A stretch of DNA of 64,000 nucleotides from Leifsonia sp. ZF2019 (lineage in GTDB: Bacteria; Actinomycetota; Actinomycetes; Actinomycetales; Microbacteriaceae): the NCBI RefSeq assembly GCF_019924635.1, contig NZ_CP065037.1:558001-622000 (forward strand), given 5' to 3'. This document shows positions 33,818 to 41,800 of this stretch, piece by piece. Made by a program: the position numbers and the translations under genes. The notes beneath the pieces were generated by a model, which ran no database searches, was not told the DNA's origin, and was given only the letters and a program-made list of their open reading frames with translations. Positions within the stretch are counted from its first letter, which is position 1; every line of letters starts with the position of its first letter.

Positions 33818-33834
33818 GCGCATAAGTATGCGCA
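33817..33834. promoter_or_regulatory. Palindromic operator over the EXLDI start codon
   Basis: TGCGCATA-AG-TATGCGCA: two 8-bp arms (33817-33824 and 33827-33834) with a 2-bp spacer that begins at the ATG of the EXLDI gene. The placement would block transcription or translation start when bound. Confidence 0.5.
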
Positions 33835-33967
33835 CATCTTGGAGCCGAGTCAACCGGCCATCTCGATCGCACGACGCTCTTTAGCAACACGGCCTAGGCG
33901 GCCGACCGGCGGACGCGGAGCGCGCCGGGAGTGGCTGGGCCCGGCGCCGGCATGCCAGTCTGAGGGG

Positions 33968-34963
33968 ATGACGCGCGCGCAGGAGTGGCGGCCGGATGTG
34001 CTCGGCGAGCCGTTCGAGCAGCTCACGTTGCCATTGACGCCCGACGCCGAGGGCGAGGTCGTGGCCACGCTGGTGCGCTACGCGCCGCCTCCCCGGCTCG
34101 CCGACCTGTGGTCGCACCGACCCGCGGCCGATGTCGACGTGCTGTACGTGCACGGCTGGTCCGACTACTTCTTCCAGAAGGAGCTGGCGCGTTTCTGGCA
34201 CGATCGCGGGGCACGGTTCTACGCGCTCGATCTGCGCAAGTACGGCCGGAGTCTGCGCGAGGGGCAGACTCCCGGATTCGTCGACGACCTGGCGACGTAC
34301 GACGAGGACATCGCTGCGGCGCTCGACGCCATCGGCCATGCGTCCGGTGACGGTCGCCGTCTGCTGCTGCTGGGTCACTCGACCGGCGGACTCACGCTCA
34401 GCCTCTGGATCGATCGGCACCCCGGCCGGGCGCACGCGCTCGTGCTGAACAGCCCGTGGCTGGAGTTCCAGGCCGGCGGCCCCGGCAGGGCGGCGCTGGC
34501 CCCGCTGATCGATCTGCACGCCCGCCTCGACCCGAAGGCGGCCATGCCGAACGTCGACCTGGGCTACTACACACGGTCCGTGTCCGCGACGATGGACGGC
34601 GAGTGGGACTACGACCTGGCCTGGCGGCCGGTGCGCGGTTTCCGCGTGCATCCCGCGTGGCTGACCGCCGTGCTCGCCGGGCACGCGCGGGTCGCGGCCG
34701 GGTTGTCGTTGGACGTGCCCGTGCTGACCCTCCTCTCGGCGCGGTCGGCACTGCTGCCCTACTGGACGCCGGAGATGATGAGCAGCGACGTCGTGCTGGT
34801 GGTGCAGGACATCGCCGTGCGGGCTCTGCGCCTGGCGCCGACCGTGACGGTCTCGCGCATAGACGGAGCCCTGCACGACGTGTTCCTGTCGCGCGAGCCG
34901 GTGCGCGCGGCCGCCTACGGTGAGGTCGAGCGCTGGCTGCGCGGGTACGTCAGCGGAAGTTGA
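33968..34963 (+). CDS. Alpha/beta hydrolase (serine aminopeptidase S33 / monoacylglycerol lipase-like)
   Basis: 331 residues from ATG at 33968. The alpha/beta-hydrolase order is clear: oxyanion strand VDVLYVHGWSDYFFQKELAR, ARFYALDLRKYGRSLREGQT, nucleophile elbow LLLLGHSTGGLTLSLWIDRH (GHSTGG), acid-region LDVPVLTLLSARSALLPYW and the catalytic His in SRIDGALHDVFLSREPVR. The substrate is probably a lipid ester or acyl compound. It converges with and slightly overlaps the YajQ gene. Confidence 0.88.
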   Translation: MTRAQEWRPDVLGEPFEQLTLPLTPDAEGEVVATLVRYAPPPRLADLWSHRPAADVDVLYVHGWSDYFFQKELARFWHDRGARFYALDLRKYGRSLREGQTPGFVDDLATYDEDIAAALDAIGHASGDGRRLLLLGHSTGGLTLSLWIDRHPGRAHALVLNSPWLEFQAGGPGRAALAPLIDLHARLDPKAAMPNVDLGYYTRSVSATMDGEWDYDLAWRPVRGFRVHPAWLTAVLAGHARVAAGLSLDVPVLTLLSARSALLPYWTPEMMSSDVVLVVQDIAVRALRLAPTVTVSRIDGALHDVFLSREPVRAAAYGEVERWLRGYVSGS

Positions 34964-35438
34964 CGAACTGGAGGGCGACGTCGAGGTCGGCGCCCTTCAG
35001 CAGGGCCATGGTGGCCTGGAGGTCGTCCCGGCTCTTCGACGAGACCCGGAGCTCGTCGCCCTGGATCTGCGCCTTGACCGACTTGGGGGCCTCGTCGCGG
35101 ATCAGCTTCGAGATCTTCTTGGCGGCATCCTGCTCGATGCCGTTCTTGAGCCCGATCTCGATGCGGAACTCCTTGCCGGACGCGTATGGGTCTCCCGCGT
35201 CGAGCGACTTGAGCGTGATGCCACGCTTGATCATCTTGGACTCGACGACCTCGAGCACGGCCTTCACCCGCTCCTCGGTGTTGGCCTTGAGCAGGATCTT
35301 CTCGCCGCTCCACTCGACCGACGCGCCGACGTTCTTGAAGTCGTAGCGCTGCTCGACCTCCTTGCGCGCCTGGTTGACGGCGTTGTCCGCCTCCATCTTG
35401 TCGACCTTGCTGACGACGTCGAACGTGGAGTCTGCCAC
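34950..35438 (-). CDS. YajQ-family nucleotide-binding protein
   Basis: 162 residues, the full length for the family. It starts MADSTFDVVSKVDKMEADNA and continues VNQARKEVEQRYDFKN, then ILLKANTEERVKAVLEVVES and LRVSSKSRDDLQATMALLKG, ending ALQFVNFR. YajQ homologues bind cyclic di-GMP in some bacteria and tRNA or other nucleotides in others. It overlaps the convergent hydrolase gene by 14 bp. Confidence 0.95.
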   Translation of the reverse strand: MADSTFDVVSKVDKMEADNAVNQARKEVEQRYDFKNVGASVEWSGEKILLKANTEERVKAVLEVVESKMIKRGITLKSLDAGDPYASGKEFRIEIGLKNGIEQDAAKKISKLIRDEAPKSVKAQIQGDELRVSSKSRDDLQATMALLKGADLDVALQFVNFR

Positions 35439-36008
35439 GGTATCTGCCTCACTCTACGCAAAAATGCTGATCATTGGATATTGTTTGCCTACGTCAATTG
35501 TAAGTAGGCACGTGGACAATGACTTTACCGCTGGCTCACGCTTTGCGAATCGGCCCACTAACGTCATCCTAAGGCGGCGCAGGGGTGTTGAAGCGTCCGG
35601 ATGCGTCGTACCCATCCGAGCCGTCGCCCGAGCTCTCAGAATAGGACCGATCCGGGACGAATTGTGATACATCGGTACGCCGCGAAGTCCCTAGATCGCA
35701 GTCGGGGGGGCGTCACTGTCATGCTAACCATCGACTAATGGCACGTCGCTGAGGCGGATCGCCCGTCCGCGATTCGTGGTGCGCACTCGGCCGGGATTCC
35801 TGCTGGACACGGGCGAGGTTCCAGCCGGCTGACTCGACAGGGTTAACGGCCGGGTGATTTCGCCGGAGCGACCGCGAGATGAGGCGGATGCGGGTCGGAA
35901 GTCATGACACATTGGCGTGATCGTGAACGAGCTTTGACGATCGGGGTCGCCGCTAGACGTCTAGTGCTGTGTGACTGACCGGAGCGTCGAGAGACAGGAC
36001 AGGTATCC
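35439..36008. other. 570-bp intergenic region before the exosortase locus
   Basis: No supported gene. GC falls and the codon pattern is lost, consistent with a junction to accessory DNA. It contains inverted repeats TGCCTAC (35486-35492) / GTAGGCA (35504-35510) and the palindrome CTAGACGTCTAG (35953-35964). A TTGACG (35934-35939) just upstream of the palindrome could be a -35 box for the downstream cluster. Confidence 0.5.
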
Positions 36009-36188
36009 GTGTATAACAATGCTGGTGGAACGGGAGTCATCGTGGGTGGAACCCTCGCCGCCACGGGCTTCAATGCGTTCGGAGCGCTCTTCCTGGGCAT
36101 CGCCGCGATCCTCGGGGGGCTGATGCTCATGCGCCCGTACCTCATCCGCCGAGCGCAGCGCATCGACGCTTCGTCGTCGATCCACTAG
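36009..36188 (+). CDS. 59-aa membrane peptide with LAATG sorting-signal-like motif
   Basis: From GTG at 36009: VYNNAGGTGVIVGGTLAATG, then FNAFGALFLGIAAILGGLML, then MRPYLIRRAQRIDASSSIH. The layout motif-hydrophobic helix-basic cluster is that of a C-terminal protein sorting signal, with LAATG in the place of LPxTG (LAxTG is used by some actinobacterial sortases). There is no signal peptide and almost no other sequence. It stops 18 bp before the exosortase gene and is probably in the same transcript. It may be a substrate, a propilin-like subunit or an accessory subunit of that enzyme. No family is known to me for it. Confidence 0.65.
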   Translation: MYNNAGGTGVIVGGTLAATGFNAFGALFLGIAAILGGLMLMRPYLIRRAQRIDASSSIH

Positions 36189-36206
36189 CGCGTGGGCGCG
36201 GATCGC

Positions 36207-36797
36207 ATGTCGAGCGGGCCGAATTTGTCTACCGATGGGGTGAAGGTCGCACGGACCAGCCGACTTGGCATCCCTTCCGGCGGGCGATGGGTGCGGATTA
36301 CGGTGGCGCTGGCTTTCGTGGCGGCGGCCGCGCTCATCCTGTGGAACGTCTCGTTCATCGGAACACTAGAGGCAAAGATTGGGGTGTGGTGGATGGATCT
36401 GGTGCTCCCCGGCAAGATCGCGGGCATCGGCAACTCCCTCGTATACAACTTCGAGAACCACGCTCGAGGAGTTCGCGTGACGGCCGAGTGTAGCGTGGCC
36501 GTCCTGATCGTGCCGGTCCTGCTCCTCGGCGCCCTGGTTTCGGGATTGACGCGGGTTCCCTTAAGGCGCCTGTTCCGTGCACTCCTTGTGGCTGTGGCGG
36601 TCCAGTGTCTCGTGAACCAGATCCGGCTCGCCCTAATCCTCACCACCTACCAATTCTTCGGCCGTTCCGGCTTTGACCTCTCACATGTGCTGGTGGGCTC
36701 GTTCCTGTCGATAATTGGCGTCGCCTTCGCATTCTTGTTAGTTGTCAAATCCGGGCGAGGAGAGGTTCGCGCCAAACGGCGCCCGGCTCATGCTTAG
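36207..36797 (+). CDS. Exosortase/archaeosortase family protein
   Basis: 196 residues from ATG at 36207, with about 5-6 hydrophobic segments. The exosortase/archaeosortase catalytic pattern is visible: Cys95 in VTAECSVAVLIVPVLLLGAL, Arg140 in LVNQIRLALILTTY, and His160 in SGFDLSHVLVGSFLSIIGVA. These enzymes are membrane cysteine transpeptidases that cut C-terminal tripartite signals (short motif, helix, Arg cluster) and transfer the protein to a lipid or other acceptor. It is at the short end of the family. The stop overlaps the glycosyltransferase start by 8 bp, as in exosortase loci of Gram-positives that carry a linked glycosyltransferase. Confidence 0.82.
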   Translation: MSSGPNLSTDGVKVARTSRLGIPSGGRWVRITVALAFVAAAALILWNVSFIGTLEAKIGVWWMDLVLPGKIAGIGNSLVYNFENHARGVRVTAECSVAVLIVPVLLLGALVSGLTRVPLRRLFRALLVAVAVQCLVNQIRLALILTTYQFFGRSGFDLSHVLVGSFLSIIGVAFAFLLVVKSGRGEVRAKRRPAHA

Positions 36798-38142
36798 TCC
36801 AGTTCTGGGCGCGATCTCGCTCTCTCTCGTCGTTGCGTTCCTGTTTTACGTGACCTCTATCCTGGTGCCTTTTCTCGGGCTCAAGCCCAGAGCGCCAGGG
36901 GACGCGTCGAAGTTCGAGTGGCATTTCATGATCCCGTGTCGCGATGAGGAGGCCGTGATCGATGACACGCTCAGTCGCCTGCGCTCGAACTTTGCAGACG
37001 TGCATGTCTGGGTGATCGATGACGATAGCGACGATCAGACGGCGCAGCGAGTTCACGACTGGTCGGCTCGGGACCCGAACATCCACCTCGTTCAACGCCG
37101 TCGGCCGCAGGCTCGAACGGGGAAGGGTGACGCGCTCAACGCTGCGTTCCACGAGCTCCAGTCGTTTCGCAGCAGACAGCCCACTGCGCGCGCGGCGGAC
37201 GAGACCGTGGTCGTCGTCTTGGATGCGGATGGGGAGCTCGAACGGCACGCGTTGGAGTATGCCGCGAGCGATGGGGTGTTCGGCGATGAGGTAGTGGGTG
37301 CCGCGCAGGTCACGGTGAGAATGAAGAACCGGGGCGAGCGCAAACCCATCGCGGATGGTAACTGGATGCACAATGCCGCTGCTAGATACCTTATTCGCAT
37401 GCAGGATCTAGAGTTTCGCACGATCATCGCCGCGATGCAATCGCTTCGTGGCGTTTCCAACACCGTGGGTTTGGGGGGCAACGGGCAATTTACTCGACTC
37501 TCTGCGCTCGAGACTATTGCTACCCGTTATGGAGAGCCGTGGCACGGCTCGCTCCTGGAGGACTACGAATTGGGTGTACACGTGCTCTTGTCCGGCATGC
37601 AGGTGCGTCACATCCATGAGAGCTGGGTCGAGCAGGAAGGCCTCACGAGCTATCGTCGATTCTTCACTCAAAGGACCCGGTGGTGCCAGGGCAATATCCA
37701 ATGCGCCCGATACATCGGTCCTATCGCGCGTTCACCGGAGTTCTCGAACGTGGGTGTGCTCGAGACCGCCTATTACCTGCTTCTGCCGTTCCTGCAGCTG
37801 ATCGGGGTCGCTATCTGGCTGTACCTGGGATACTTCACAATCTCAGCAATCAGCCTCAACCCGGAGTATTGGGGCAGCCAAGCCTGGGTCTGGATCGCCC
37901 TGGTATTCGTGACGGGGGTGCTTCCGTTTGCGATCTGGGGCCCCGTTTATCAGAGGCGATGTGAGAGATCGGCTTCGCCCGTGTGGGGAATCCTCTGGGG
38001 CCTCGGGGTGTGGCTCTACGTCGCATACACGTACGTGACGCTCGCCAGGGCGTTCGCGAGGATAGTTCTCCGGCGGAACGGATGGGCGAAGACTCGAAGG
38101 AACGCAGAGACGCTTTCGGGGCCGGTAGCGAAGGAGAGCTGA
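36790..38142 (+). CDS. Processive GT2-family membrane glycosyltransferase
   Basis: 450 residues from ATG at 36790 (overlapping the exosortase stop). One N-terminal helix (about 3-30) is followed by a GT-A domain with MIPCRDEEAVIDDTL, VWVIDDDSDDQTA, the metal-binding DAD (145-147), GGNGQF, the catalytic Asp in LLEDYELGVHVLLSGM (Glu257-Asp258) and QRTRWCQGN (Gln294, Arg297, Trp298 of QxxRW). Three to four C-terminal helices form a channel-like bundle. This is the cellulose/hyaluronan/poly-GlcNAc synthase architecture, so it probably makes and exports a polysaccharide or transfers sugars across the membrane. The genetic link suggests modification of the exosortase substrate. Confidence 0.88.
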   Translation: MLSPVLGAISLSLVVAFLFYVTSILVPFLGLKPRAPGDASKFEWHFMIPCRDEEAVIDDTLSRLRSNFADVHVWVIDDDSDDQTAQRVHDWSARDPNIHLVQRRRPQARTGKGDALNAAFHELQSFRSRQPTARAADETVVVVLDADGELERHALEYAASDGVFGDEVVGAAQVTVRMKNRGERKPIADGNWMHNAAARYLIRMQDLEFRTIIAAMQSLRGVSNTVGLGGNGQFTRLSALETIATRYGEPWHGSLLEDYELGVHVLLSGMQVRHIHESWVEQEGLTSYRRFFTQRTRWCQGNIQCARYIGPIARSPEFSNVGVLETAYYLLLPFLQLIGVAIWLYLGYFTISAISLNPEYWGSQAWVWIALVFVTGVLPFAIWGPVYQRRCERSASPVWGILWGLGVWLYVAYTYVTLARAFARIVLRRNGWAKTRRNAETLSGPVAKES

Positions 38143-38143
38143 G

Positions 38144-38758
38144 ATGACGACACCAGTCAAGCCGGACGTCCGGACGGGCAGGTCTCGTGCGCGTGGCACA
38201 CGGATGCGTGCATCGCTGGCGTGTGTCCAGGTGGCCGTGCTGAGCGTGGTCTATGTCGTCGCGGGCGCGTCGATCCTCTGGGTTGGAGCAGGAAGCACTG
38301 TAGTCAGCGGAACGCCGGCGACTTTGGCCCTCTTCTTGGTGTTTGGTGGGTTCCTCCAAGCCGGCCGCAAGTTCGCACTCGATTTCTTGACCTCGGGATC
38401 GAGGTTTGCCGCACTAGTGGCGACCTTGGCAGTCGCAGATTGCTCCCTGGCGGTCGGGACGTATCTCTGGTGGGACTGGTCCACGTTGTACTTCGTCGGA
38501 TGGATGGCTACGTTTGCCTTCGTCTCCGTGGGGGTGAACGGCGTGGTGGCCGTCGTGACGGCGTCGCTCAAGCGGCAGGGGTGGCTGATCCAGGCCGCTT
38601 CCGTTTTCGCCTCGGCGGTCGCGGTGTGGGGTGTCTGGTCGACGAGCGATGTCTGGAGAGACGGGGTCCTGATTCCCCTCACTACGCTCATATTGGCGAC
38701 AGTGCTCATCGGCGGCCTGATTGCCGCCTGGGTGAGAAGCGTGCGCGGGAGAGGGTAG
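38144..38758 (+). CDS. Polytopic membrane protein of the exosortase locus, 204 aa
   Basis: It starts 1 bp after the glycosyltransferase stop. A basic N-terminus (KPDVRTGRSRARGTRMRA) is followed by about six hydrophobic helices, including VQVAVLSVVYVVAGASILWV, ALFLVFGGFLQAGRKFALDF and LIPLTTLILATVLIGGLIAA. The fold is unrecognised. It could be a flippase-like helper or part of the export complex. Confidence 0.75.
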   Translation: MTTPVKPDVRTGRSRARGTRMRASLACVQVAVLSVVYVVAGASILWVGAGSTVVSGTPATLALFLVFGGFLQAGRKFALDFLTSGSRFAALVATLAVADCSLAVGTYLWWDWSTLYFVGWMATFAFVSVGVNGVVAVVTASLKRQGWLIQAASVFASAVAVWGVWSTSDVWRDGVLIPLTTLILATVLIGGLIAAWVRSVRGRG

Positions 38759-38847
38759 CTTTGTGGCCGCCCGTGTCCAGTTCGGTAGATCGAGCTGTGG
38801 GTTAACCGTAGGGTGAAGTTCTTGCCTCGTCGCTCTAAGGGTGCCGG

Positions 38848-41800
38848 GTGAGTCCCTGGCCGACGCACGATACAATGGTGAAAGAGAATGTATCGAGTCG
38901 ACCGGGTCGTGCGGCAGCGACGCTCGGCCTCGCAGCCCTGATCGCTGTCGCAGCCACCGGTACCGGACTGGTCGTAGCACAGGCGGCATCTGACGACTCC
39001 TTTCCTTGTTCGAGTGGCTGCACGACCGCGACGGATTGGACAGCACCCGCCACCACAGAGGCGACATTCGTCGTCCAGGCCGGCGAGGGTGCGCAGGTCA
39101 CCGGACGCTACAAGATCAAGAAGGGGCACACGCTCCACATCGGTCCAGGCGAGATCGGCGGCAACGGCGGCGCATCTCAGATCGTCGACAACGGCACTCG
39201 TGTGATCGTTGCAGGCGCCGACGGAGGCGACGCGTCCTCGGGAGCACCGGGCGGTAGCGCGGGCTTCGGGCAGGGCGACACGATCGCGTCAGGTATCATC
39301 TGGCCTGGGAAATCAGGTTTCGGCGGGAACGATGGAACCGCCACTAGTGGGGGGCCTGGACTAACCGGCGGCGTCATAGGTGACGCGTCCAGCACTTACG
39401 CTGGTTCTGGTGGCGGAGGTGGCTTTGGTGGCGGTGGCGGCGGAGGTGGGAACGCTCCCGCATCCGGCGCTGGCGGCATCGGCGGGCAAGGCGGCGTAGC
39501 GGGCGAGTCTGGCGGTTATGGGGGCGGAGGAAAGAACTCGTCCGGCAGCGCCGTAAGCTACGGCGGTGTCGGAGGCGGCGGTGTTAACAGCGGCGGCGCG
39601 GGTGGTGATGGCGGCGAAAACACCAATCAGGGCAAGGGGGGTGGTGACGGCGGCGGCGGCTACTCAGGTGGTGGTGGCGGCGGCGGGAACGTCCTGGGTG
39701 ATGGCAGTAATCGGACCCTCGGCGGTGGCGGCGGAAGCAGCTTCGCTGCTTCTGGCGTCGCACAGTCGCAGGCTGTGGAGTCACACACGGGAACCCCGAC
39801 TGTCACGATGTCGTCGGTCGTTCAGGCGCCCATCTTCTCTGATGACGCGCCTCCCAGCCCCGTTCGCCGGGGAACCGGAGTGTCGTACGAATTCCGCGCC
39901 GACGGCATCCCGAGCGGGAACGTCACCTACGGGGTTGAGGGCGACCTGCCGCCGGGTTTGAGCCTGGACCCGCAGACTGGAAAGCTGACCGGGACTGCTG
40001 ACACCGTCGGCAATTACACGTTCCAGGTGACGGCAACGAATGCCGTCGACACGACTGTTGGCACCGAGCACACCGTCGTGGTGAACGACGCGCCTTCGTT
40101 CACGGGGGGTGGACTTGGCGCAGGTGTGGTCGACGATTACTACAACTCGTCGCTGACCGTTGACAGCAATAACGGTGGGGCTCTCAGTATCCAGCTTGGT
40201 TCTGGCAACCTCCCACCCGGGCTAAGTCTGGGCGGCGGGTCCGCTGGGAAGGCCACTCTCAGTGGCACCCCCACCACCGCTGGCTCATTCACATTTAGTA
40301 TCGACGCCGTCAACTCGGTGGATACCACAAACTCTGGAGATCTCACCGTCGTGATCTCTCCAGGCAAGCCCACTTTCACGGCAGCCAGGCCCGAGGATGG
40401 TTCTCTGAACACGTCGTATCAGGCATATCAGTTCGAAGCCAACAGCCACGGTGGTGGGGCGCTCACTTATGCCACTTCGTCCGGATCGTTACCGCCGGGT
40501 CTGACACTCAGTTCTGGCGGAAAGCTGTCCGGAACGCCGACGGAACTCGGCTCGTTCACTTTCAGGGTTCGCGTGACCAATAGCGCAGGGTCGACGGACA
40601 CAGGCGACCTAACTGTGAAGATTGGGGCTGTGGCTCCGATATGGCAGTCGGGTGCTCCGACGACGACGGCCACCGTTGGCGTGCCGTACAAGTTTGAGTT
40701 GCGGGCGTCCGGCGAGCCAGCTCCGACCTTCTCGGCGTACACCGACGGTGGTGGGGCGATGCCGCCTGGCCTTCAGGTTCAGCAAGAGGCGGACGGCAAA
40801 TGGTATCTTGCGGGCACGCCCACCACGGCTGGTGTATATGATCACGTCGCGTTCTGGGCGATCAACGATGCGGGCAGTGTGTACGCGCCTCGAAGCGGCT
40901 GGTACACGATCACGGTTGGTGCGCCTCCGACATTCACCGCGGATACGCCGGAGGACGGCGTAGTGGACTCCACTTACAGCTATTCGTTTGCTGCGAATTC
41001 GAACAACGGCGGGAACGTCACTTATGCGGTCAAGTCGGGAAGTCTGCCGGACGGGTTGGGCCTGACGCTAAATGGAACGTTGTCTGGCACGCCCACCACG
41101 GCTGGGTCCTTCCAGTTCACGGTGACGGCAACGAACAGCGCCGGGTCGACAGACTCTGGCGTGATCACCGTGAAGATCGTCGCGGGTGCGCCGACGTTCT
41201 CGGCAAAGACGCCGTCTACGACGGCGACGGTGGGAGAGGCTTACTCGACCTACTCATTCACAGCCGTTTCCCACGGCGGCGGCGCGGTCTCCTTCGCGGT
41301 GGGCTCTGGAACTCTTCCGACAGGACTGACTCTGGACTCCGGTGGATCGCTGCACGGCACGCCGAGTTCGGCAGGTTCCTTCACGTTCAGTGTGGACGCG
41401 ACGAACTCGGTCGGGTCCGCCAACAGCGGGGACATCACGATCACGGTTGTTCCGGCTCCGGAGGCGCCGACGTTTACGGCGGATGCTCCGCCGGCGTCGG
41501 GGACGGTTGGTGTGGCGTATTCGTATACGTTCAAGGCTGATGGTGTTCCTTCCGGTGGTGTGAGTTATGCGGTGAAGTCGGGGACGTTGCCTGATGGGTT
41601 GGCTCTGAACACGAGTTCGGGTGTGTTGTCGGGTACTCCGACGACTCCGGGTGCGCATACGTTTGTTGTTGAGGCGACGAACGCGAAGGGGTCGACGGCG
41701 GGTGCGTCGCATACGATCACGGTTGTTCCGGCTCCGGAGGCGCCGACGTTTACGGCGGATGCTCCGCCGGCGTCGGGGACGGTTGGTGTGGCGTATTCGT

